Of a stretch of DNA of 64,000 nucleotides, positions 52,095 through 61,535 are shown in pieces; position 1 is the stretch's first letter; the number at the start of each line of letters is the position of its first letter. The DNA is from Streptomyces sp. TSRI0281 (lineage in GTDB: Bacteria; Actinomycetota; Actinomycetes; Streptomycetales; Streptomycetaceae). The notes beneath the pieces were generated by a model, which saw only the letters and a list, made by a program, of their open reading frames with translations, searched no databases and was not told the DNA's origin. The position numbers were made by a program, and so were the translations under genes. The stretch lies in assembly GCF_001905125.1 (NCBI RefSeq), contig NZ_LWLE01000038.1:273457-337456 (forward strand), given 5' to 3'.

Positions 52095-54071
52095 GTGTCA
52101 GACGTCCGTGTGATCATCCAACGCGATTCCGAGCGGGAAGAGCATGTGGTGACGACGGGCACGACGGCCGCCGAGCTCTTCCCCGGTCAGCGCACCGTCG
52201 TGGCCGCCCGCGTCGAGGGGGAGCTGAAGGACCTCGCGTACGAGCTCAAGGACGGCGAGACCGTCGAGCCCGTCGAGATCTCCTCCGAGGACGGCCTCGA
52301 CATCCTGCGGCACTCCACCGCGCATGTGATGGCACAGGCCGTGCAGGAGCTCTTCCCGGACGCCAAGCTGGGCATCGGTCCGCCGGTCAAGGACGGCTTC
52401 TACTACGACTTCGACGTCGAGAAGCCGTTCACTCCCGAGGACCTCAAGGCCATCGAGAAGAAGATGCAGGAGATCCAGAAGCGGGGGCAGAGGTTCTCCC
52501 GCCGGGTCGTCACCGACGAGGCCGCCCGCGAGGAGCTGGCCGACGAGCCGTACAAGCTGGAACTCATCGGCATCAAGGGCTCCGCGTCCTCGGACGACGG
52601 TGCCGACGTCGAGGTGGGCGGCGGCGAGCTGACCATCTACGACAACCTGGACCCCAAGTCCGGTGACCTGTGCTGGAAGGACCTCTGCCGGGGCCCGCAC
52701 CTGCCCACCACCCGGTTCATCCCCGCGTTCAAGCTGATGCGGAACGCCGCCGCGTACTGGCGGGGCAGCGAGAAGAACCCGATGCTCCAGCGCATCTACG
52801 GCACCGCCTGGCCCACCAAGGACGAGCTGAAGGCGCACCTGGAGTTCCTGGAGGAGGCCGCCAAGCGCGACCACCGCAAGCTCGGCAGCGAGCTGGACCT
52901 CTTCTCCTTCCCCGACGAGATCGGCCCCGGTCTCGCGGTCTTCCACCCCAAGGGCGGCGTCATCCGCCGGGCCATGGAGGACTACTCGCGGCGCCGCCAC
53001 GAGGAGGAGGGCTACGAGTTCGTCTACAGCCCCCACGCCACCAAGGGCAAGCTCTTCGAGAAGTCCGGCCACCTGGACTGGTACGCCGACGGCATGTACC
53101 CGCCCATGCAGCTCGACGACGGGGTGGACTACTACCTCAAGCCGATGAACTGCCCGATGCACAACCTGATCTTCGACGCGCGCGGCCGTTCCTACCGCGA
53201 ACTGCCCCTGCGCCTCTTCGAGTTCGGCACGGTGTACCGGTACGAGAAGTCGGGCGTCGTACACGGCCTGACCCGCTCGCGCGGCTTCACCCAGGACGAC
53301 GCGCACATCTACTGCACCAAGGAGCAGATGGCGGAGGAGCTGGACCGGACGCTCACCTTCGTCCTGAACCTGCTCCGCGACTACGGGCTCACCGACTTCT
53401 ACCTGGAGCTCTCCACCAAGGACCCGGAGAAGTTCGTCGGCTCGGACGAGGCCTGGGACGAGGCCACCGAGACGCTGCGCCAGGTCGCCGAGAAGCAGGG
53501 CCTCCCACTGGTCCCGGACCCGGGCGGCGCCGCGTTCTACGGCCCGAAGATCTCGGTGCAGTGCAAGGACGCCATCGGCCGCACCTGGCAGATGTCGACC
53601 GTGCAGCTCGACTTCAACCTCCCGGAGCGCTTCGACCTGGAGTACACCGGCCCGGACGGCACCAAGCAGCGCCCGGTCATGATCCACCGTGCCCTGTTCG
53701 GTTCCATCGAGCGCTTCTTCGCGGTGCTCCTGGAGCACTACGCGGGTGCGTTCCCGGTCTGGCTGGCCCCGGTCCAGGCGGTCGGCATCCCGATCGGCGA
53801 CGCCCACATCCCCTACCTCCAGGAGTTCGCGGCCAAGGCGCGGAAGCAGGGGCTGCGGGTCGAGGTGGACGCCTCGTCCGACCGGATGCAGAAGAAGATC
53901 AGGAACCAGCAGAAGGCCAAGGTTCCGTTCATGCTCATCGCCGGTGACGAGGACATGGCCAACGGCGCCGTCTCCTTCCGTTACCGCGACGGTTCGCAGG
54001 AGAACGGCATCCCGCTCGACGAGGCCCTGGCGAAGATCGCGAAGGCCGTCGAGGACCGCGTCCAGGTCTGA
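52095..54071 (+). CDS. thrS: Threonyl-tRNA synthetase
   Basis: ThrRS (658 residues, the expected length). Residues 1-65 form the TGS domain, RHSTAHVMAQAVQELFPDAKLGIGP opens the editing domain (with HSTAH), and the class II core has RNAAAYWRG... (motif 1 region), YRYEKSGVVHGLTRSRGFTQDDAHIYC (motif 2) and RPVMIHRALFGSIERF (motif 3). The anticodon-binding domain is at the C-terminus. GTG 52095 follows CAGGAGAG. I looked for a T-box leader in the 130 bp upstream and saw none. Confidence 0.97.
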   Translation: MSDVRVIIQRDSEREEHVVTTGTTAAELFPGQRTVVAARVEGELKDLAYELKDGETVEPVEISSEDGLDILRHSTAHVMAQAVQELFPDAKLGIGPPVKDGFYYDFDVEKPFTPEDLKAIEKKMQEIQKRGQRFSRRVVTDEAAREELADEPYKLELIGIKGSASSDDGADVEVGGGELTIYDNLDPKSGDLCWKDLCRGPHLPTTRFIPAFKLMRNAAAYWRGSEKNPMLQRIYGTAWPTKDELKAHLEFLEEAAKRDHRKLGSELDLFSFPDEIGPGLAVFHPKGGVIRRAMEDYSRRRHEEEGYEFVYSPHATKGKLFEKSGHLDWYADGMYPPMQLDDGVDYYLKPMNCPMHNLIFDARGRSYRELPLRLFEFGTVYRYEKSGVVHGLTRSRGFTQDDAHIYCTKEQMAEELDRTLTFVLNLLRDYGLTDFYLELSTKDPEKFVGSDEAWDEATETLRQVAEKQGLPLVPDPGGAAFYGPKISVQCKDAIGRTWQMSTVQLDFNLPERFDLEYTGPDGTKQRPVMIHRALFGSIERFFAVLLEHYAGAFPVWLAPVQAVGIPIGDAHIPYLQEFAAKARKQGLRVEVDASSDRMQKKIRNQQKAKVPFMLIAGDEDMANGAVSFRYRDGSQENGIPLDEALAKIAKAVEDRVQV

Positions 54072-54115
54072 TCCCAGCCGCAGCCGCAGCCGCAGCGGCA
54101 CGAGCGCGTACGAGG

Positions 54116-54146
54116 GCCCCCGGGGAGTCACCCACTCCCCGGGGGC
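54116..54146. terminator. Bidirectional terminator after thrS
   Basis: GCCCCCGGGGAGT and ACTCCCCGGGGGC (13-bp arms, 54116-54128 and 54134-54146) with a 5-nt loop. It overlaps the stop codon of the convergent channel gene. Three CAGCCG units precede it near 54074-54092. Confidence 0.88.
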
Positions 54147-54805
54147 TCCTTCTCGTCCTCGCGGGTGAACACCCGCAGCAGCCACGACGAGAACGAACCC
54201 GTCACCGCCCCCAGCAGCCCCAGGCCGCAGACCATCAGCAGGGCGGCGACGGCCCGCCCGCCCGGGGTGACCGGCACGGCATCCCCGTACCCGACCGTGG
54301 TCAGCGTCGCGCACGCCCACCACGCCGCGTCCCCGAAGGTACGGATCGTGGCACCGGCGGCCTCGTGCTCCTGGTGGTACACGGCCAGGGCGGCGCTGAA
54401 GCCGAGGAGCACGGCGCTCAGACCGGCGTAGGCCATCACCCGGGCGTACAGGCTCAGCCGCGGCCGGTCCCGGCGATTCTGCACCGCCGTGTAGACCCGG
54501 ATCACCCGCAGCGGACGCAACAGGGGCAGCACCAGCACCATGGTGTCGAGCCAGTGGACGCGGACGAAGCGCGCGCCGAGGCCGCTCTGCCGGAGCCGTA
54601 CGACGTAGTCCACGGCGAACAGCAGCCAGGTCGAGCAGACCAGGGCGAGGGCGATGTCGCGCCAGGGCTCGGCGTCGTGGGGCGCGAGGACGCGGACCGC
54701 GTAGCCGAGGAGGAAGACCAGCGAGGCGACGAACAGCGGCACTTCCGTGCGCTGCTCCCAGCGGGTCAGCCGGGGCGGGGCCACCGGCGCGGAGGGGTTG
54801 CTCAT
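54128..54805 (-). CDS. Potassium channel-like protein
   Basis: A 225-residue membrane protein with a voltage-channel-like layout: four helices (first FVASLVFLLGYAVRVLA), a basic arm with RLRPLRVIRVYTAVQ that resembles a voltage sensor, then a pore loop TLTTVGYGDAVPV and last helix. TVGYGD is the K+-selectivity filter. It probably conducts K+ as a tetramer. The gene converges with thrS; the terminator hairpin overlaps its stop. Confidence 0.88.
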   Translation of the reverse strand: MSNPSAPVAPPRLTRWEQRTEVPLFVASLVFLLGYAVRVLAPHDAEPWRDIALALVCSTWLLFAVDYVVRLRQSGLGARFVRVHWLDTMVLVLPLLRPLRVIRVYTAVQNRRDRPRLSLYARVMAYAGLSAVLLGFSAALAVYHQEHEAAGATIRTFGDAAWWACATLTTVGYGDAVPVTPGGRAVAALLMVCGLGLLGAVTGSFSSWLLRVFTREDEKEPPGSG

Positions 54806-54871
54806 GACCTCAGCCTCGCGGGGCACCGGCCGGGGTGGCCCCGGCGACACGCACGGCGGGGGTGAAGCAAT

Positions 54872-55447
54872 ATGCTGATCGGCATGACGAGTGAGCCGGA
54901 GCAGCAGATCGGAGTGGGAACGCCCGACGCGTTCCAGCGCCTGTGGACGCCCCATCGGATGGCGTACATCCAGGGTGAGAACAAGCCGAGCGGTCCGGGG
55001 GCCGGGGACGGCTGTCCGTTCTGTGTGATCCCGCTCAAATCGGACGAGGACGGGCTCATCGTCGCACGCGGTGAGCACGTCTACGCCGTGCTGAACCTCT
55101 ATCCGTACAACGGCGGCCATCTGATGGTCGTGCCCTACCGGCACGTGGCCGACTACACGGAGCTGGACGGTCCGGAGACCGCGGAGCTGGCCGACTTCAC
55201 CAAGCGGGCGATGATCGCGCTGCGCGCGGCGTCCGGGGCGCACGGGTTCAACATCGGGATGAACCAGGGGGCCGTGGCGGGGGCGGGCATCGCCGCGCAT
55301 CTGCATCAGCATCTGGTGCCGCGCTGGGGCGGGGACACCAACTTCATGCCGGTGGTCGGGCACACCAAGGTGCTGCCGCAGCTGCTGGGTGACACCCGGA
55401 CGATGCTGGCCGCCGCCTGGCCCGCCGAAGAGCTGCCGGCCGGCTGA
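54872..55447 (+). CDS. HIT family protein
   Basis: A 191-residue HIT-fold protein. HLHQHLVPRWGGDTNFM carries the H-x-H-x-H triad (HLHQH), and CPFCVIPLKSDEDGLIVARGEHVYAVLNLYPYNGGHLMVVPYRHVADY the N-terminal half. The CxxC (CPFC) is a feature of zinc-containing actinobacterial members. It probably cleaves a dinucleoside polyphosphate such as Ap4A. An ATG at 54884 (MTSEPEQQ) is the alternative start. Confidence 0.87.
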   Translation: MLIGMTSEPEQQIGVGTPDAFQRLWTPHRMAYIQGENKPSGPGAGDGCPFCVIPLKSDEDGLIVARGEHVYAVLNLYPYNGGHLMVVPYRHVADYTELDGPETAELADFTKRAMIALRAASGAHGFNIGMNQGAVAGAGIAAHLHQHLVPRWGGDTNFMPVVGHTKVLPQLLGDTRTMLAAAWPAEELPAG

Positions 55448-55475
55448 TCCGCGCCGTCGTCCTACCGCACGCCGT

Positions 55476-55523
55476 ACGGATGCGGTGCGCCCCGGCCGGA
55501 TCGCCGGGGCGCACCGCATCCGT
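55476..55523. terminator. Perfect 21-bp-stem bidirectional terminator
   Basis: Arms 55476-55496 and 55503-55523 are fully complementary with a 6-nt loop, lying between the convergent HIT gene and the following membrane gene. Confidence 0.9.
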
Positions 55524-55534
55524 GTGCACAGGCC

Positions 55535-57226
55535 CTACGCGTCGTACACGTCGGCCTTCTTCGGCGCCGGGTCCTGCACGAGGCCGCTGAGCGCCATCGA
55601 GCGGTTGTCGAAGCGCTCGGTGTCGACGCCGTTCTCCGCGAGGACCCGCATCGCCGCCGAGTGCACGGCGCGCAGGACGGGAGTGGCGGCGCGCATCGCG
55701 TCGTCCGCCATGAAGCGGTGGTTCCACGGCTTGGCCGCCCAGGCGTGGCGCAGTCCGAAGGGCTCCGGGAGGACCAGCTTGCCGCCGAGGTAGTCCAGGA
55801 GCGGCGGGTACCAGGTGAGGGGGGCGCGCAGCGCGAGCCGGACCACCTCGTGCGCGTCGACGAGCGGCAGCTGGATCTTGCGGGTCTCCCAGAACCTGAC
55901 GGTCTTGTTGACCGTCCTGGACTTCTCCTCCGGCTTGGAGAGGAAGAGCCCGTGGACCGGGCCGAGCGCGTGCCCGGTGACCTCGATGCGCAGGGTCTCG
56001 TGGAGCACGGTGACGGTGACCATCATCGTGATCACGAGCTGGCCGTCCCAGAGGGTGAACTGGACGCCGAGGTAGTGCCGGTCACCGCTGCCGAACTGCT
56101 GGTGGTTGCAGATCCGCTGTATCTCGTGCGGTTTGATCTGGAAGGTGGCGACGTCCTCGCCGTCGGGGCGGGAGACCGACCCGGCGTTCTCGCCGACGGG
56201 CGACACGATCCAGTGCTTGACGGACGGGGTGGGGAAGCCGCCGGTGTTCAGCGGGCCGCGCTCCAGCATCTTCAGCTGGTCGTGGATGATCCGGATCAGG
56301 TCCCAGCTGCGGAACTGGTGGATCTCCTTGGTGGGGTCCTTGGAGACCAGTTCCTCCGCGAGCTGCCAGCTGCCCCAGCGGGTGCCCATCCCGAGGACGC
56401 CCTTGGGACCGGCGTAGAAGACCGAGTTGGACTGCTGTTCGGCGGAAAGCTTCTCCAGGCCCTGGCGCAGGGCTTCACGGGCGGTCTCGTTCGGGTTCTT
56501 CGGTGCGGCCTCGGGGATCTTGGCGACGACACCGGCGCCGGAGAGCAGGCCGTCCCAGCGGGCCCGCAGGTCCTTGGCGGACGCCTCCGCGATCCGCTTC
56601 GCGACGAGCCAGCCGACGACCGGCGCGATGATCGTCCCGCGCAGGTAGAGCGCCAGGAACCCGTTCAGCGGGAGCTTGATCAGCAGGATCAGGGCGCCGA
56701 TGCCGAAGACGAACAGCAGGGCGGTGCCCACGGACCGGAAGACCTTGTCCTTGGACTTGTTGAGGGCGTCGCGCCCCCGGAAGACCAGGACCCACAGCAG
56801 CATTCCGGGCAGGAAGAGGAAGCCGAACACCGCGGTGACCAGGGTCAGCCGGGTGTCCCGGGCCTTGCGCAGCCCGCTCGCGGAGAGGCAGTGCTCGACC
56901 ACCGTCTGAGGGTCGGTCCCGAACGACTGGATGAGTGCGCCGCGGGCGCCGCCGAGCGTCCTTTCCTGGACGGCACGGGCGAATGCCTCGCCAAGATTCG
57001 GCTTGAAATAGTCGGACTTGAAGAGCTTGGAGGAGCCCGGCTTCACTTCCGACTTGTGCCACTCGCTGTTGGCTTCGAGGATCTTCTCCACCGGGCTGTC
57101 GCGGTACGCGGCGGAGGCCAGGGCGTTGGTCGCCACCGCCTGACCGCCGGTTCCCTGCAGCGGAATCTGCGCTCCGGGTGAAAAGTCGAATCCGTCGTTG
57201 GCCACTGTCGCCCCCACTCGCCGCAC
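55535..57226 (-). CDS. Uncharacterised membrane protein
   Basis: A 563-residue protein. Soluble N-terminus (residues 1-130), three hydrophobic segments around 133-225 (LVTAVFGFLFLPGMLLWVLVF, LLFVFGIGALILLIKLPL, FLALYLRGTIIAPVVGWLVA), then a long soluble part with no recognised domain. GTG 57226 has AGGAG 6 bp upstream. No partner is adjacent on its strand. Function unknown. Confidence 0.8.
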   Translation of the reverse strand: MRRVGATVANDGFDFSPGAQIPLQGTGGQAVATNALASAAYRDSPVEKILEANSEWHKSEVKPGSSKLFKSDYFKPNLGEAFARAVQERTLGGARGALIQSFGTDPQTVVEHCLSASGLRKARDTRLTLVTAVFGFLFLPGMLLWVLVFRGRDALNKSKDKVFRSVGTALLFVFGIGALILLIKLPLNGFLALYLRGTIIAPVVGWLVAKRIAEASAKDLRARWDGLLSGAGVVAKIPEAAPKNPNETAREALRQGLEKLSAEQQSNSVFYAGPKGVLGMGTRWGSWQLAEELVSKDPTKEIHQFRSWDLIRIIHDQLKMLERGPLNTGGFPTPSVKHWIVSPVGENAGSVSRPDGEDVATFQIKPHEIQRICNHQQFGSGDRHYLGVQFTLWDGQLVITMMVTVTVLHETLRIEVTGHALGPVHGLFLSKPEEKSRTVNKTVRFWETRKIQLPLVDAHEVVRLALRAPLTWYPPLLDYLGGKLVLPEPFGLRHAWAAKPWNHRFMADDAMRAATPVLRAVHSAAMRVLAENGVDTERFDNRSMALSGLVQDPAPKKADVYDA

Positions 57227-57355
57227 GGTCTGCTCCTGCGGGTGTGCCCAACTACCGTACGAGGCATACCTTCTGAGCTGCGACCACAGAGTATCGTCCG
57301 GATCGCGACACCGCCCGGTCCCGGTGTCCGGGCGGGCGGTGATTGCGACACCCCG

Positions 57356-59584
57356 TCAGTCACCCGTCGTCGCGCCGTTCTTCCGCTCGTCGCGGACGCG
57401 TGCGGCGAGCTGGTGCGGCATCGCCTCGTGCCGGGCGTACGAGCGGTCGAAGCGGCCGGTGCCGTGCGACAGGGACCGCAGGTCGACGGCGTACCTGCCG
57501 ATTTCGATCTCCGGCACCTCCGCACGTACGAGGGTGCGTCCGCCGGGATTCTGCTCGGTGCCGACCACCCGGCCGCGCCGTCCCGACAGATCGCTCATCA
57601 CGGGTCCCACATAGTCGTCGGGGATCAGCACCCGGACCTCGGCGACGGGTTCCAGGATCTGGATGCGGGTGTCCGCGGCGGCCTCGCGCAGGGCCTGCGC
57701 GCCCGCGGTCTGGAAGGCGGCGTCGGAGGAGTCCACCGAGTGGGCCTTGCCGTCGCGCAGGGTGACGCGCAGGTCGACGAGCGGGTGCCCGGCGACGATC
57801 CCACGGGCGGCCTGGGCGCGGACGCCCTTCTCGACGGCCGGGATGAACTGACGGGGCACCGCGCCGCCGACCACCTTGTCGACGAACTCGATGCCGGTGC
57901 CGGGGGGCAGCGGCTCGACCTCGATCTCGCAGACGGCGTACTGGCCGTGACCGCCGGACTGTTTGACGTGCCGGCCGAGCCCCGACGCGGGCCCCGCGAA
58001 CGTCTCACGCAGCGGGACCAGGTGCGGTACGGCGTCGACCTGGACGCCGAACCGGCCGCGCAGGCGTTCCAGGGCGACGTCCTGGTGGGCCTCGCCCAGG
58101 CACCACAGGACGACCTGATGGGTGTCCGGGTTCTGTTCGAGGCGCATGGTGGGGTCCTCGGCGACCAGCCGGGCCAGGCTCTGGGAGAGCTTGTCCTCGT
58201 CGGCCTTGCCATGGGCCCGGACGGCGAGCGGGAGCAGCGGATCGGGCATGGACCAGGGTTCGATCAGCACCGGATCGTCCGCGGCGGAGAGGGTGTCACC
58301 GGTCTCGGCGCGGCCGAGCCTGGCGACACAGGCGAGGTCGCCCGCGACGCACCGGTCCAGGGTGCGCTGCTGTTTGCCGAACGGGGAGGAGAGCGCGCCG
58401 ACACGGACCTCCGCGTCGTGGCAGGGGCGCGGCTCGTGGGCGGGGTCGGTGAGGCCATGACCACACAGGTGCACGGTGTCGTCGGCACGCAGGGTGCCGG
58501 AGAAGACACGGACGAGGGAGACCCGGCCCACGTACGGGTCGGAGGATGTCTTGACGACCTCGGCGACCAGTGGTCCTTGAGGGTCGCAGCCGGGGGCGGG
58601 GCGGGGGTCGCCCCCGGGGGTGGTGATGGTGGGGAGCGTGCGCTCCAGTGGGGTGGGGAAGCCCCCGGTGATCAGTTCCAGGAGTTCGACGGTGCCGATG
58701 CCCTGGCGGGCGCCCCCGGCCGCGGGGGCGGCGGTGAGCACGGGGTGGAAGGTGCCGCGCGCGACGGCGCGTTCGAGGTCGTCGAGGAGGGTCCGGGTGC
58801 TGATGTCGCCGCCGTCGAGATAGCGGTCCATCAGGGTCTCGTCCTCGCTCTCGGCGATGATCCCCTCGATCAGCCGGTCGCGGGCCGCGAGGAGCCCCTC
58901 GCGCCGGTCGTCCGGGGGCGGGGTCTCCTTCCGTTCGCCGGAGGAGTAGTCGAAGACCCGCTGGGTGAGCAGTCCGGTGAGACCGGTGAGCGGGGCATGG
59001 CCGTCCGGGCCCTCGGGGCCCTGGACCGGCAGATACAGCGGGAGTACGGCGTCGGGGTCGTCGCCGCCGAAGATCTCCGCGCAGACCCGGGTCATCTCGT
59101 CGAAGGAAGTACGGGCGGTGTCGAGGTGGGTGACGACGATGGCCCGACCCATGCCCACCAGGGCGCACTCCTCCCACACGGCGCGGGTGGTCGCGGCGAC
59201 GGCTTCCGCCTCCTGTGCGGCCGAGACGACGAAGAGGGCCGCGTCCGCCGCACGCAGACCGGCCCTGAGTTCCCCGACGAAGTCCGCGTAGCCGGGGGTG
59301 TCCAGCAGATTGATCTTGCAACCGCCCCATTCCACGGGAACCAGGGAGAGCTGTACGGACCGTTGGCGGCGGTGTTCCGTCTCGTCGTAGTCGGAGACCG
59401 TCGCGCCGTCCTCGACCCGGCCGGCCCGGTTGACCGCGCCCGCGGTCAGGGCCAGGGCCTCGACCAGGGTGGTCTTGCCCGAGCCGCTGGGGCCGACCAG
59501 CACCACATTCCGCAGGGAGGAGGGATGGTCGGCCGTCGGTGCCCTGCCGGCGGCTCCGGGGTGTGCGTGTGACGTGGCGCCCAT
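57356..59584 (-). CDS. Elongation factor G-like protein (EF-G2 type)
   Basis: A 742-residue translational GTPase-like protein with the EF-G domain order. GPSGSGKT (31-38) is the P-loop and DTPGY (95-99) is G3. However, the switch I region reads RQRSVQLSL instead of RGITI, and the G4 motif is THLD (152-155) instead of NKxD, so guanine specificity and ribosome-dependent GTPase activity may be altered. It belongs to the FusA2-like paralogues of actinobacteria; an M. smegmatis relative is reported to bind GTP but not hydrolyse it. ATG 59584 follows GGAGG. Distinct from the housekeeping fusA. Confidence 0.88.
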   Translation of the reverse strand: MGATSHAHPGAAGRAPTADHPSSLRNVVLVGPSGSGKTTLVEALALTAGAVNRAGRVEDGATVSDYDETEHRRQRSVQLSLVPVEWGGCKINLLDTPGYADFVGELRAGLRAADAALFVVSAAQEAEAVAATTRAVWEECALVGMGRAIVVTHLDTARTSFDEMTRVCAEIFGGDDPDAVLPLYLPVQGPEGPDGHAPLTGLTGLLTQRVFDYSSGERKETPPPDDRREGLLAARDRLIEGIIAESEDETLMDRYLDGGDISTRTLLDDLERAVARGTFHPVLTAAPAAGGARQGIGTVELLELITGGFPTPLERTLPTITTPGGDPRPAPGCDPQGPLVAEVVKTSSDPYVGRVSLVRVFSGTLRADDTVHLCGHGLTDPAHEPRPCHDAEVRVGALSSPFGKQQRTLDRCVAGDLACVARLGRAETGDTLSAADDPVLIEPWSMPDPLLPLAVRAHGKADEDKLSQSLARLVAEDPTMRLEQNPDTHQVVLWCLGEAHQDVALERLRGRFGVQVDAVPHLVPLRETFAGPASGLGRHVKQSGGHGQYAVCEIEVEPLPPGTGIEFVDKVVGGAVPRQFIPAVEKGVRAQAARGIVAGHPLVDLRVTLRDGKAHSVDSSDAAFQTAGAQALREAAADTRIQILEPVAEVRVLIPDDYVGPVMSDLSGRRGRVVGTEQNPGGRTLVRAEVPEIEIGRYAVDLRSLSHGTGRFDRSYARHEAMPHQLAARVRDERKNGATTGD

Positions 59585-59937
59585 GATGCGTGCCTCCCGG
59601 TCGGGTGCGCGGTGCGAAGGGAGCACCTGCGCGATGGGGGAGAGGGGTCACGGGCGCGGGGGAGCCGCCGCGGCGGCTTCGGCGACGCCCGCGGTGTCGG
59701 TGGCCCGCTCCGCGACGGTGAGTGCGCTCCCTGCCGCGGGGCGGTCCGTATTCCGAGCTTTCCACTCCGGCCCGGTCGCGTCCATATGTCGTGCGTCCGT
59801 CGTGGGCGGACGACGGGGCGTGACGAAGACACCCCCCGGGGACGGGTGCCCGTCCGGTGGACCGCGCGCGTCGTGACTACGATGGGCCAGCCGGTGGCCG
59901 AAGGGGCCGCTCGGCCAACCGAACCCTCGGGAAGGCC
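59585..59937. other. Divergent region before pgsA
   Basis: About 353 bp between EF-G2-like and pgsA. TACGAT at 59878-59883 is a possible forward -10 (no clear -35). Frames are shadows without convincing codon bias. No other structure is seen. Confidence 0.45.
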
Positions 59938-60615
59938 ATGCTGAACAAGTACGCGCGTGCATTTTTTACGCGTGTCCTCACGCCGTTCGCCGCTCTGCTG
60001 CTCCGTCTGGGTGTCAGCCCCGACGCGGTCACTCTCATCGGCACGGCCGGAGTGATGGCAGGTGCGCTGGTCTTTTTCCCGATGGGAGAGTTCTTCTGGG
60101 GCACGATCGTCATCACGATCTTCGTGTTCTCCGACCTCGTCGACGGCAATATGGCGCGGCAGGCCGGGATCTCCAGCCGGTGGGGCGCGTTCCTCGACTC
60201 GACGCTCGACCGGGTCGCAGACGGGGCCATCTTCGCCGGGTTCGCCCTCTGGTACGCGGGCAGCGGTGACGACAACGTGCTGTGCGCCGTCGCGATCTTC
60301 TGCCTGGCCAGCGGCCAGGTGGTCTCGTACACGAAGGCACGTGGTGAATCGATCGGGCTGCCGGTCGCGGTGAACGGTCTGGTGGAGCGCGCCGAGCGAC
60401 TGGTGATCTCGCTGGTCGCGGCCGGTCTGGCCGGTCTGCACACGTTCGGCGTGCCCGGGATCGACATCCTGCTGCCGATCGCGCTGTGGATCGTCGCCGC
60501 GGGCAGCCTCGTGACGCTGATCCAGCGCGTGGTGACCGTACGCCGTGAATCCGCCGAGGCGGACGCGGCGGCCGCCGCCGGACCGGCGGCGCGGGGGAGC
60601 GAGGCCGCGCAGTGA
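59938..60615 (+). CDS. pgsA: Phosphatidylinositol phosphate synthase
   Basis: A 225-residue CDP-alcohol phosphatidyltransferase. Asp66-x2-Asp69-Gly70-x2-Ala73-Arg74-x8-Gly83-x3-Asp87-x3-Asp91 matches the family motif exactly, and 5-6 helices are visible. In actinobacteria this enzyme joins CDP-diacylglycerol and inositol phosphate to make PI phosphate; the downstream acyltransferase and PimA support that over PG phosphate. ATG 59938 has GGGAAGG upstream. It overlaps the next gene by 4 bp. Confidence 0.9.
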   Translation: MLNKYARAFFTRVLTPFAALLLRLGVSPDAVTLIGTAGVMAGALVFFPMGEFFWGTIVITIFVFSDLVDGNMARQAGISSRWGAFLDSTLDRVADGAIFAGFALWYAGSGDDNVLCAVAIFCLASGQVVSYTKARGESIGLPVAVNGLVERAERLVISLVAAGLAGLHTFGVPGIDILLPIALWIVAAGSLVTLIQRVVTVRRESAEADAAAAAGPAARGSEAAQ

Positions 60616-61535
60616 GCGGCACCGTGTCCGATCTGAGGGGACGGCTGACCGACGGGCTGTACGGGCTCGGCTGGGGCGCGGTCAAGAAGCTGCCCGAGCC
60701 CGCCGCCGAGGCGCTGTTCCGCACCATCGCGGACCGGGTGTGGAAGCGGCGCGGCAAGAGCGTCCTGCGGCTGGAGTCGAACCTGGCACGCGTGGTGCCG
60801 GACGCGAGCCCGGCCCGTCTCGCCGCCCTCTCCAAGGCCGGTATGCGCTCGTACATGCGCTACTGGATGGAGTCGTTCCGGCTGCCGACCTGGAGTCCGC
60901 AGCGGATCAAGGACAGCATCGACGTCACGGACGCCCGCCGGCTGACCGAGGGCCTGGACGCCGGGCGCGGGGTGATTCTGGCGCTGCCGCACCTGGGCAA
61001 CTGGGACCTCGCGGGCGCCTGGGTCACCACCGACCTCAAGGTGCCGTTCACGACGGTCGCCGAGCGGCTCAAGCCCGAGACGCTGTACGACCGGTTCGTG
61101 GCCTACCGCCAGGGCCTCGGCATGGAGGTCCTGCCGCACAACGGCGGGGCGGCCTTCGGCACGCTGGCCCGGCGGCTGCGTGCGGGCGGTCTGGTCTGTC
61201 TGGTCGCCGACCGCGATCTGTCGGCCTCGGGGGTCGAGGTGACGTTCTTCGGCGCCGCCGCGCGGATGCCCGCGGGTCCGGCCCTGCTGGCCCAGCAGAC
61301 CGGTGCGCTGCTGCTGCCGGTCACCCTCGCGTACGACGGGACGCCGGTGATGAAGGCGCGGATACACCCGCCGGTCGAGGTGCCGACGAGCGGCAGCCGT
61401 AGCGAGATGACGTCCGTGATGACCCAGGCGCTGGCCGATGCCTTCGCCATCGGTATCGCCGAGCACCCGCAGGACTGGCACATGCTGCAGCGGCTCTGGC
61501 TCGACGACCTGGACCCCCGGGGGGAACAGCCGTGA
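60612..61535 (+). CDS. Phosphatidylinositol mannoside acyltransferase
   Basis: A 307-residue LpxL/HtrB-like acyltransferase. HLGNWD (His127-Asp132) is the HX4D active site. In mycobacteria the homologue PatA acylates the mannose of PIM, and the position between pgsA and pimA supports the same role here. GTG overlaps the pgsA stop (GTGA) and its own stop overlaps pimA. Confidence 0.88.
   Translation: MSGTVSDLRGRLTDGLYGLGWGAVKKLPEPAAEALFRTIADRVWKRRGKSVLRLESNLARVVPDASPARLAALSKAGMRSYMRYWMESFRLPTWSPQRIKDSIDVTDARRLTEGLDAGRGVILALPHLGNWDLAGAWVTTDLKVPFTTVAERLKPETLYDRFVAYRQGLGMEVLPHNGGAAFGTLARRLRAGGLVCLVADRDLSASGVEVTFFGAAARMPAGPALLAQQTGALLLPVTLAYDGTPVMKARIHPPVEVPTSGSRSEMTSVMTQALADAFAIGIAEHPQDWHMLQRLWLDDLDPRGEQP

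Noticed and set aside
52098..54323. 741-residue frame antisense to thrS
   Set aside because: thrS is unmistakable; the antisense frame is a shadow.
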